Source: an uncultured Cardiobacterium sp. (GTDB lineage: Bacteria > Pseudomonadota > Gammaproteobacteria > Cardiobacteriales > Cardiobacteriaceae). From it: DNA of 64,000 bases. Positions 57,775 through 64,000 of the stretch are shown piece after piece. The notes beneath the pieces were generated by a model. It searched no databases and was not told the origin of the DNA. It was given only the letters and a program-made list of their open reading frames with translations. The translations under genes and the position numbers were made by a program. Within the stretch, counting starts at the first letter, position 1. The number at the start of each line of letters is the position of its first letter. The DNA is taken from NCBI RefSeq assembly GCF_938028825.1, contig NZ_CALIZP010000090.1:1-64000 (forward strand). Direction: 5' to 3'.

Positions 57775-59670
57775 TCAGGTCTTGTCGTTTTCTGCCGCTT
57801 GCAGCGCTTCGGCAGCGGTGAGCCAGTCCGCTTCTGCCCGGGCAAGGGCTTGCTGGGCGGCGCTTTCGGCGGCAAGGGTTTCTTTCAGGCGGTCTTTGTT
57901 GGCAGCGTCGTAAAGCGCAGCGTCAGCGAGGGCGGTTTTGTGTTTCGCCAGGGCTTTTTCAGCAGTCGCGACGGCTTTTTCAGCGGCTTCGAGCGCCTGT
58001 TTGAGCGGGCGCAAACGGCTGCGGCGCTCGGCATCAAGGCGTTTTTGTTCCTGGCGGTTGGGGGTGCTGTCGGTATTTGTGGTGTTTTTGGTAGCAGCGC
58101 TGTTTTGTTCGTTGAGGTAGCGGTGATAGTCGTCGAGGTCGCCGTCGAAAGGTTGCAATTTGCCGTCAGCGACGAGGCGAAATTCGTCACAGGTGGCGCG
58201 CAGCAGGCTGCGGTCGTGCGAGATGATGAGCATGGCGCCGTCGTAGTTTTGCAGCGCCAGGGTGAGGGCATCGCGCATGGCGAGGTCGAGGTGGTTGGTA
58301 GGTTCGTCAAGCAGCAGCAGGTTCGGGCGCTGCGCGATGATGAGGGCGAGGGCAAGGCGCGCTTTTTCGCCGCCTGAGTTGCGCCCGACCGGGGCATCGG
58401 CTTTGTCGCCGTGGTAACCGTAACCGCCGAGGTAGTTGCGGTGCTCTTGTTCGGTTTTATCCGGCTGGATTTGTTGCAGGTGCCAGAGGGCGCTGTTTTC
58501 GCCGCGCAAGGCGTCGATTTGGTGCTGGGTGAAGTAGCCGATGCGGGTGTTTTTGTGGGTGTCGATGCTCCCGGCAAGCGGCGGCAGGACGCCGGCAAGT
58601 CCTTTCATCAGGGTACTTTTGCCCGCGCCGTTGCGCCCGAGGATGCCGATGCGCGCATCGGCGGCGATGCGCAGGCGGATGCCGCTGAGGATGGGTTTGC
58701 CGCCGTAGCCGAGGGCGAGGGCGTCTGCATTCAGCATGGGGTTGGGGTGGTGTTCGGCGCTCTGGAATTGCAGGCGGTAATCGGCTTCCGGCGGCGGGGG
58801 CGGGGCGGCGTCGAGTTTTTCGAGGGCTTTGAGGCGGCTTTGTGCTTGCCGCGCTTTGGTCGCTTTGGCGCGGAAGCGGTCGATGTAGGCTTGCAGGTGG
58901 GCGCGGCTGCGCGCCTGTTTTTGGTATTCGGCGTCGGCTTGCAGGCGTTGTTCGTGGCGCAGGCGTTCAAAGTCGCTGTAATTGCCGGTGTAGGCAGTGA
59001 GGCGCTGGTTTTCGATGTTGAGGATGCGGGTGCAGAGGGCGTCAAGGAATTCGCGGTCGTGAGCGATGATGATTTGGGTGACGGGCAGGGTTTTGAGGTA
59101 GTCCTGCAACCAGATGATGGCGTCAAGGTCGAGGTGGTTGGTGGGTTCGTCGAGTAGTAAGAGTTCAACCGGGGCGATGAGAGCGCGGGCGAGGTTGAGG
59201 CGCATCCGCCAGCCGCCGGAGTAGCTGGCGACAGAGCGCTGTTGTTCGTCCGGCGGGAAGCCGAGACCAGCGAGGAGTTCGCTGGCACGCGCGGGTTGGG
59301 CGTAGCCGTCGCAAGCGGCGAGTTGTTCGTGCGCTTTGGCAATGGCGTGACCGTCGCCGCTCGCTTCGGCGGCAGCGATAGCGGCAAGGGCAGCCTGGTA
59401 GGGGGCATGTCCGGCGAGGACGTAGTCATGGGCGCTGTCGGGCAGCGCCGGGGTTTCCTGGGCGACACTGGCGATGCGCCAGTCGGGCGGCAGGCGGTAG
59501 TTGCCGCTGTCGGGTTCGAGATCGTGGCGCAGGAGGGCGAGCAGGGTGCTTTTGCCGCTGCCGTTGCGACCGGTGAGGCCGACGCGCTGGCCGGGGTGAA
59601 TGCGGGCATCGGCGTCTTCGATGAGGTTTTTGCCGTTGCGCGACAGGGTGAGGTGGTTGAGTTCGATCAT
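57775..59670 (-). CDS. ABC-F ribosome-associated ATPase (YheS-like)
   Basis: A 631-residue protein with two ATPase domains and no membrane segments. Walker A motifs are GRNGSGKST and GRNGAGKST. The signature motifs are YSGGWRMRL and NSGGEKARL, and both Walker B sites end LLLLDEPTNHLDL. Between them is the helical interdomain linker (about 245-300), and the C-terminus is a coiled coil. ABC-F proteins act on the ribosomal E site during translation. YheS is the best fit by length. The start MIELNHLTLSR overlaps the upstream stop (ATGA). Confidence 0.93.
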   Translation of the reverse strand: MIELNHLTLSRNGKNLIEDADARIHPGQRVGLTGRNGSGKSTLLALLRHDLEPDSGNYRLPPDWRIASVAQETPALPDSAHDYVLAGHAPYQAALAAIAAAEASGDGHAIAKAHEQLAACDGYAQPARASELLAGLGFPPDEQQRSVASYSGGWRMRLNLARALIAPVELLLLDEPTNHLDLDAIIWLQDYLKTLPVTQIIIAHDREFLDALCTRILNIENQRLTAYTGNYSDFERLRHEQRLQADAEYQKQARSRAHLQAYIDRFRAKATKARQAQSRLKALEKLDAAPPPPPEADYRLQFQSAEHHPNPMLNADALALGYGGKPILSGIRLRIAADARIGILGRNGAGKSTLMKGLAGVLPPLAGSIDTHKNTRIGYFTQHQIDALRGENSALWHLQQIQPDKTEQEHRNYLGGYGYHGDKADAPVGRNSGGEKARLALALIIAQRPNLLLLDEPTNHLDLAMRDALTLALQNYDGAMLIISHDRSLLRATCDEFRLVADGKLQPFDGDLDDYHRYLNEQNSAATKNTTNTDSTPNRQEQKRLDAERRSRLRPLKQALEAAEKAVATAEKALAKHKTALADAALYDAANKDRLKETLAAESAAQQALARAEADWLTAAEALQAAENDKT

Positions 59671-60224
59671 GGTGCGGTCAGCCATTCTATGCCCGGCAGT
59701 TCGCCGAGCGCTTGCGGAAAGAGGTAGTCGCCGCCGAGGAGCGGCAAGTCGATGTGGCGCCAGCGCGCGTGGATATCGGGACGCAGGATGGTGAGGGCAT
59801 CGTGGATGAGGGTGGTGCAGTAGTTGGGGTTCTTTTCGCGGGGAACAAGGCGGAAGGGTTCGCCGAGACGCGCGGCGGCCTGGGTGGCGATGGCACGGCG
59901 TTCGTCTGCACTCAAAAAGGCGGGGCGAGCGACAGCGGTTTTGTCGGCGATTGCCGGCGCGGTGTAGGCGGCGTAATCGCTTTCGATGATTTGGTTCGGG
60001 TGGGTGGGGTCGTCGTCGGTGGTGGCGTGGGTGATGCGGACTGTCGGTTCAACGGCGGTCACGATGCCGATATGGGAGTGTTCGCCGTGGTCGATCTCGC
60101 GGATGATGGCACTTTCGCGGCCAGTGCCGGCGCGGAATACCCAATCGCCCACGGCGATATCAGGCGGGGGGTCGGCAGCAAGGGCGGCAAGCGGCAGGAG
60201 GAGGAGCAGGAAGATGCGGGGCAT
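59667..60224 (-). CDS. YiiX/YebB-like permuted NlpC/P60 cysteine hydrolase
   Basis: A 185-residue exported protein, signal peptide MPRIFLLLLLPLAALAA. GDWVFRAGTGRESAIIREID and HSHIGIV carry the catalytic His, and NPNYCTTLIHDAL the Cys, in the His-before-Cys order of the permuted papain-like YiiX/YaeF group. These enzymes are predicted amidases or acyl hydrolases of the envelope. It precedes the ABC-F gene with a 4-base overlap. Confidence 0.85.
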   Translation of the reverse strand: MPRIFLLLLLPLAALAADPPPDIAVGDWVFRAGTGRESAIIREIDHGEHSHIGIVTAVEPTVRITHATTDDDPTHPNQIIESDYAAYTAPAIADKTAVARPAFLSADERRAIATQAAARLGEPFRLVPREKNPNYCTTLIHDALTILRPDIHARWRHIDLPLLGGDYLFPQALGELPGIEWLTAP

Positions 60225-60261
60225 GGTGTGTTTTGGGCGGCTTGCGCCGCCCGTTATTGTC

Positions 60262-60735
60262 TCAGTTGGGGGTGACTTTCCAGCCTTGTGGGGTTTTGCT
60301 GAGCGTGAAGGTCTCGCTACCAACCTCTGCGGTGGCACCGTCTTTTCTTTCGGCCTTCATGGTGACCACAACTTTGGCCTCGGTTTTCTTAGCATTGGTA
60401 TAGGTGACTTCTCCCGCGTTAACGTGGATTTTGCCGTCATTTTCTTTGAGCGTTTTCTGTATGCCGGCGGCTTCGCTGACAATCATGTTTTTGAGCTGTT
60501 GTGTCAGTTGATTGACGTTTTTTTGGTATTCGGCTTCGCCCATTTCTTTTTTCAGCTGCGCGCTTTCTTCCGGGGTAATAATTTGCATGTGGCTGATGGC
60601 GGTATCGGCGTCGCCTTGCAGCAGGGCGGAGCCGAAAGCGGCGGCGACTGTGCCCGGGTCGTCGTTTGCTGCGGCATGAGCGAAGGTGATGAGGGCGGCA
60701 AGGCCGAGGATGAGGCTGCGGATAGTGTTTTTCAT
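60262..60735 (-). CDS. Exported DUF4878-like protein, array member 6
   Basis: A 157-residue protein and the last of six tandem paralogues. Signal peptide MKNTIRSLILGLAALITFAHA ends without a lipobox. The body has GDADTAISHM, a helix, then VTYTNAKKTEAKVVVTMKAE and a terminal TPQGWKVTPN. It is the longest and most diverged member. The layout (helices plus a curved sheet) suggests an NTF2-like/DUF4878 fold. Function unknown. Confidence 0.78.
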   Translation of the reverse strand: MKNTIRSLILGLAALITFAHAAANDDPGTVAAAFGSALLQGDADTAISHMQIITPEESAQLKKEMGEAEYQKNVNQLTQQLKNMIVSEAAGIQKTLKENDGKIHVNAGEVTYTNAKKTEAKVVVTMKAERKDGATAEVGSETFTLSKTPQGWKVTPN

Positions 60736-60774
60736 GGCGACTCTTTGGTTTGGGATGGGATAGTGTCTTGAGGT

Positions 60775-61197
60775 TTAGTGCAGTTGTATTTTCCAGCCTT
60801 TGTCTGTCTTGATGAGGTCGAGCGTCTCCTTATCTTCTTCAGTTTTGCCGCTTTTATCGCTCATCTTGAGGGTGACAGGGACTTTCGCTTCAGTCTTGGC
60901 TGCATTGGTATAGGTGGGTTCGCCGCTGACGACGGTGATGCTGCCACCTTCTTTTTTAATTTCTTCACGCAATTCCATCGATATCACACCAAGTTTACCG
61001 CGCATGACTTGTTCGGTGATGCCCTGTTGCTCGGCTTCGGGCGGCAGATAGGTGACGGCGGCAGCTTTACTGGCATCACCGTTAATGAGGGATTCGAAGA
61101 AGGTTTGCGCGGTTTCTTTCGGGCCTGCGGCGGCGTAGGCGATCGTTGCAGCAGCGGCGGTAAGGCCAAGCAGCAGGGTGCGGATGAGTTTTTTCAT
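60775..61197 (-). CDS. Exported DUF4878-like protein, array member 5
   Basis: A 140-residue secreted protein with signal peptide MKKLIRTLLLGLTAAAATIA. No lipobox Cys. GPKETAQTFFESLINGDASK, YLPPEAEQQG, PTYTNAAKTEAKVPVTLKM and LDLIKTDKGWKIQLH are shared with its neighbours. GGAG lies upstream of the ATG. Confidence 0.8.
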   Translation of the reverse strand: MKKLIRTLLLGLTAAAATIAYAAAGPKETAQTFFESLINGDASKAAAVTYLPPEAEQQGITEQVMRGKLGVISMELREEIKKEGGSITVVSGEPTYTNAAKTEAKVPVTLKMSDKSGKTEEDKETLDLIKTDKGWKIQLH

Positions 61198-61235
61198 GGG
61201 ATTACTCCTGGTAAATGAAGGGATGGTTAACGGGG

Positions 61236-61676
61236 TTAGGTGTCGGGTTTCAGCACTTTCCACGTGCCGTCTTCTTTGATGAGCAGGATTTCGGCGTCAC
61301 GGCGGGCTTTTTTGCCGCTGATGTGCTTGTAGAGGGTAACGGCAATTTTGGCTTCGCTCTTGGCAGCATTGGTGTAGGTGACTTTACCAACTTGGGCAGT
61401 GGGGATTTCACCTTCTTTTTGGGCCTCTTGCCGTACTTGAGTCATAAGCATGGCCATAGTTTTGCGGGCGGTGTCTTCGTTGATTCCTGCCTGTTTGGCT
61501 TCGGGCGGGATGGCGAGGTATTCGGCGGCTTTGGCAGGATCGCCCTGGAAGAGTTCGTCGAAGAAGGTTTGGGTGATTTTTTGCGCGGCTTCGGCCTCTT
61601 TGTCGATTTTTTCGCCACAAGCGGTGAGCAAAGCGGTAAAGAGGATGAGAGCCAGGGCGCGGATGATTTTTTGCAT
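61236..61676 (-). CDS. DUF4878-like lipoprotein, array member 4
   Basis: A 146-residue lipoprotein; lipobox LTAC after MQKIIRALALILFTAL. Shared family segments are TFFDELFQGDPAKAAEYL, KVTYTNAAKSEAKIAVTLYK and a terminal EDGTWKVLKPD. Compared with the others its last strand has T for K in KTDKGW. Confidence 0.8.
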   Translation of the reverse strand: MQKIIRALALILFTALLTACGEKIDKEAEAAQKITQTFFDELFQGDPAKAAEYLAIPPEAKQAGINEDTARKTMAMLMTQVRQEAQKEGEIPTAQVGKVTYTNAAKSEAKIAVTLYKHISGKKARRDAEILLIKEDGTWKVLKPDT

Positions 61677-61691
61677 CGTGATTCCTTGCGG

Positions 61692-62111
61692 TTATTGCAG
61701 GTTTATTTTCCAGCCGTTATCGGTCTTGATCAGGTCTAATGTGTCGCTTTCTCCCCCGCTTTTACCGCTTTTCGGCTTTTTTAGGGTAATGGCGACTTTG
61801 GCCGCTGTTTTGTCGCTGCTGGTGTAGGTGATATCGCCGACTTCGGCAGTAGGGATGCCGCCTTCTTTTACCGCCTGTTCTCTCCTCATCGTGATGAGCT
61901 CAATAATCTGGTTCTTGAGCATGGCTTCATCGATGCCTTGTTGTGCGGATTCCTGGATGACTTCCGGTGAGAGGTAGATGAGTTCAGCCGCCTTATCGGC
62001 ATCGCCAGCAAAGAGTTCGTGGAAGAAGGTCTGCGCAGTTTCTTTCGGGCCGTCGGCGGCATGAGCGATGCTGGCGAGGAGGGCCGTAAAGGCGAGGAGG
62101 AGCTTTTTCAT
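61692..62111 (-). CDS. Exported DUF4878-like protein, array member 3
   Basis: A 139-residue protein with signal peptide MKKLLLAFTALLASIAHA and no lipobox. GPKETAQTFFHELFAGDADK, YLSPEVIQES, DITYTSSDKTAAKVAITLKK and LDLIKTDNGWKINLQ mark it as a family member, closest to member 5. AAGGAATCC precedes the ATG. Confidence 0.8.
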   Translation of the reverse strand: MKKLLLAFTALLASIAHAADGPKETAQTFFHELFAGDADKAAELIYLSPEVIQESAQQGIDEAMLKNQIIELITMRREQAVKEGGIPTAEVGDITYTSSDKTAAKVAITLKKPKSGKSGGESDTLDLIKTDNGWKINLQ

Positions 62112-62159
62112 AACGGATTCCTTAAATGAAAAATAAAGGGGGCGCTGACGCGCCACGGC

Positions 62160-62582
62160 TTACAGCTTGATTTTCCAGCCTTTATCCGTCTTGATGAGCA
62201 CAAAGTCCTGTTTTCTGGCGCTTTCTTGGCCATCTTTTTGTGTTTTCAGGATAACGGCAATCTTGGCCTCGGTTTTATCGGCATTGGTATAGCTGACTTC
62301 ACCGATTTCGGCTTTGAGTACGCCGCCTTCTTTCTTCATTTTGTCTCGCGCCGCGATGATCATCATGCTGAGTTTGCTTTTGGCGGCTTCTTCGCTCATG
62401 TCTTTTTGCGAGATTCTTTTCATGGTTTCCGGCGGGAGATAGACGAGTTCAGCGGCCTTGTTGACATCGCCGTCGATCATTTCGCTGAAGAAGGTCTTGG
62501 CGGTTTTCTCCGGGCCATCGCCGCAGGCGGTAAGAATGGCGGCGAAGAAGACGAGGGTGAGGGTCTGAATGAGTTTTTTCAT
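62160..62582 (-). CDS. DUF4878-like lipoprotein, array member 2
   Basis: A 140-residue lipoprotein: MKKLIQTLTLVFFAAILTAC is nearly identical to the signal of member 1, with lipobox LTAC. GPEKTAKTFFSEMIDGDVNK, LVYLPPETM, EVSYTNADKTEAKIAVILKT and LIKTDKGWKIKL follow. The close match to member 1 suggests recent duplication. Confidence 0.82.
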   Translation of the reverse strand: MKKLIQTLTLVFFAAILTACGDGPEKTAKTFFSEMIDGDVNKAAELVYLPPETMKRISQKDMSEEAAKSKLSMMIIAARDKMKKEGGVLKAEIGEVSYTNADKTEAKIAVILKTQKDGQESARKQDFVLIKTDKGWKIKL

Positions 62583-62626
62583 GTGGATTCCTTGTTGCAA
62601 GAGAAGTGGCGCTTGCGCGCCACAGG

Positions 62627-63037
62627 TTACATTTTGATTTTCCAACCTTTATCGGTCTTGATCAGATTGACTTTGTTGCTTTGTTCCTGGTCTTTGTCGC
62701 CTTGTTTGCCTTTGAGGGTGACGGTAACGCTGGCTTCAGTCTTGTCGGCGTTGAGGTAGGTGACTTCACCAGTGCTGACGCTGATTTTGCCGTCTGACTT
62801 TTTAATCTGCTGCTGCATTTCTGCCGCTGCCATGGAGAGCTTGCCTTTCATGGCTTCCTCAGTCATGCCGGCTTGTGCGGCTTCTGGCGGCAGATAGACG
62901 AGCTCAGCGGCTTTGCTGGCATCCCCGCTGAACAGTTCTTCAAAGAAGGTCTTGGCGGTTTTGTCCGGGCCGTCGCCGCAGGCAGTAAGAATGGCAGCGA
63001 AGAAGACGAGGGTAAGGGTCTGGATGAATTTTTTCAT
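62627..63037 (-). CDS. DUF4878-like lipoprotein, array member 1
   Basis: A 136-residue lipoprotein, lipobox LTAC. GPDKTAKTFFEELFSGDASK, LVYLPPEAAQAGM, EVTYLNADKTEASVTVTLKG and a terminal LIKTDKGWKIKM define the family. First of the six genes on the minus strand, spaced 38-55 bases apart with no terminator between them, so one long transcript is likely. Confidence 0.82.
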   Translation of the reverse strand: MKKFIQTLTLVFFAAILTACGDGPDKTAKTFFEELFSGDASKAAELVYLPPEAAQAGMTEEAMKGKLSMAAAEMQQQIKKSDGKISVSTGEVTYLNADKTEASVTVTLKGKQGDKDQEQSNKVNLIKTDKGWKIKM

Positions 63038-63095
63038 GGGTTCTCCAATTGAGTTAAAGAGATGCCGTGAGGCACGCGAAGTGTACGGATTTGGC

Positions 63096-63124
63096 CAAAA
63101 GGCTGCCCGATTTTTTCGGGCGGC
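63096..63124 (-). terminator. Terminator of the gene at 63139-63831
   Basis: On the minus strand GCCGCCCGA-AAAAA-TCGGGCAGC followed by CTTTT, 15 bases beyond the stop codon. It separates that gene from the six-gene array. Confidence 0.7.
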
Positions 63125-63138
63125 AAGCGGTTATTCGC

Positions 63139-63831
63139 TCAACGCACCGCCCTGCCCTGCTCTAATCCCCGGCGAAACGCCTGTAATGCTGCCGCATCCG
63201 CCGCGTCTGCCGGCGGGATCAACGCCTCCGGCCAGTCAGCGGGATTATCACTGCTCTGCAACAGCGGTTTGAGGCGCGCCTGCGCCCAGCGTCCGCCCGC
63301 CCGGCTATCATCGGCAACGGCGTACACATCAGCCACCCCCGCCTGCCGGGCGGTTTCGTGCAGTAACTGCGTCAGCACCATGCGCTGCGCCGCCGCATCG
63401 CCCGCATCCGGCAACGCCGCCTGCAAGATGCCGAGGTAGCAGCCCAGCGTGCGCGCCCGGCGGTAATCCCCGTCTGCCGTATTGAAATAAGCGGCGGCAT
63501 CCTGCCTGCCGTCCATGCCCAACAGTAGGTGCGCCAGTATCCGCGCCGGTGGCAGCACATTGCCTTCGCGCAGCAATGCCCCGCTCCACAAACGCAGCGT
63601 CCGTCCGTCGTTTTCCGGCTTCTCGCAGAGGAGTTCCAGCACCGTGGCATCGTTGACCTGTAACGACGCGCTGACATGCGTCACTACCTGACGGCTGCCC
63701 CGCGCCAATTCCGGCGCCTTACGGCGGATGTTTTCCAGACGCGACTGCGCATCCACCCTCAGGCTGTCGTCGGCGGCAAAGGCGGGAAGGCACGCCGCAA
63801 AGCATGTGGACAAAAGCCATAATTTCTTCAT
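63139..63831 (-). CDS. Hypothetical secreted protein
   Basis: A 230-residue protein with signal peptide MKKLWLLSTCFAACLPAFAA. The mature part is helical and Ala/Leu/Arg-rich, with no motif I recognise. It is not a member of the six-gene family. Divergent from rlmH. A longer frame upstream would bury the signal peptide. Confidence 0.65.
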   Translation of the reverse strand: MKKLWLLSTCFAACLPAFAADDSLRVDAQSRLENIRRKAPELARGSRQVVTHVSASLQVNDATVLELLCEKPENDGRTLRLWSGALLREGNVLPPARILAHLLLGMDGRQDAAAYFNTADGDYRRARTLGCYLGILQAALPDAGDAAAQRMVLTQLLHETARQAGVADVYAVADDSRAGGRWAQARLKPLLQSSDNPADWPEALIPPADAADAAALQAFRRGLEQGRAVR

Positions 63832-63964
63832 TATCAATATGCTCCGAAAAAGAAAGCGCGCTATTGTAGCGCCATTGTTTATCATCGCTTATGCCGTTTT
63901 TCCGCTTCCCGCCGCACAGGAAAACCGGCATGACTGCAAGCATTACCGCGTTGGAGAGCCACTT

Positions 63965-64000
63965 ATGCACATCGAACTTATCGCCGTCGGGCAGAAAATG
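63965..64000 (+). CDS. rlmH: 23S rRNA pseudouridine-1915 N3-methyltransferase RlmH, 5' end
   Basis: Only 12 codons are inside the window, encoding MHIELIAVGQKM. This closely matches the start of RlmH (MKLQLVAVGTKM in E. coli), a SPOUT methyltransferase. The gene is cut by the window edge. Confidence is limited by the short length. Confidence 0.6.
   Translation, partial: MHIELIAVGQKM

Overview
The window is GC-rich, densely coded and mostly chromosomal housekeeping DNA. A four-subunit frdABCD fumarate reductase behind an FNR-type box, ATP-type pckA, rnfG, cmoM, ffs-dnaX-ybaB-recR, bepA, glpD, ampG and rlmH point to a facultatively anaerobic gammaproteobacterium. Gene content, base composition and the repeats described below would fit a Cardiobacterium-like organism (Cardiobacteriaceae). 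That is my inference and was not confirmed by any search.

Layout. 0-3.2 kb: the 3' end of rnfG, then a restriction-modification island: a cytosine-5 DNA methyltransferase read in frame into an HNH nuclease, a small AT-rich ORF and the 3' remnant of an EcoRII-C-like endonuclease. 3.2-4.7 kb: a DUF924 gene and a decayed IS1-family element. 4.8-9.4 kb (minus strand): a NERD/UvrD-type helicase whose C-terminus is a complete S-adenosylmethionine decarboxylase, then fldA, folD, a HIT protein and an H-NS-type protein. 9.5-14.2 kb (minus): a BepA-like protease, ilvD and an ion/amino-acid antiporter. 14.6-20.3 kb (plus): a small lipoprotein, a TPR protein, dnaQ, a membrane protein and frdABCD. 20.4-24.5 kb: an AhpD-like protein, two lipoproteins, tRNA-Pro, cmoM and an OmpA-type protein. 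24.8-30.3 kb (minus): a ferric-chelate ABC transporter with two paralogous binding proteins, a SUKH-like protein and a co-transcribed cupredoxin. 30.4-36.3 kb: an MBOAT/SGNH O-acetylation pair, a nitroreductase and two drug-efflux pumps. 36.6-45 kb: pckA, glpD, glmU, 4.5S RNA, dnaX, ybaB, recR. 45-57 kb: an oxidoreductase/LysR pair, a UbiH-family hydroxylase, an IalB-family protein, a HAD phosphatase, membrane proteins, AmpG, an SBF-type transporter and a Nudix protein. 57.3-57.6 kb: three tRNA-Lys genes. 57.8-64 kb: an ABC-F ATPase, a YiiX-like hydrolase, six tandem copies of one small exported-protein family, a secreted protein and the start of rlmH.

The features most worth attention are: (1) the helicase-AdoMet decarboxylase fusion, whose pyruvoyl-forming residues are intact, so self-cleavage would be expected to cut the polypeptide; (2) a family of about seven short inverted-repeat elements bounded by TATAGT/ACTATA that closely resemble neisserial Correia elements and occur in short and long forms; (3) a nine-A slippery run in dnaX followed by an immediate -1-frame stop, which predicts a gamma-like short product; (4) the methyltransferase-HNH fusion beside an EcoRII-C remnant; (5) the six-gene paralogous array; (6) a 19-bp poly-C tract.

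Start codons were moved inward wherever a signal peptide, Shine-Dalgarno sequence or ATGA overlap gave a better start than the longest frame. Functions are assigned by recognising family motifs by eye.
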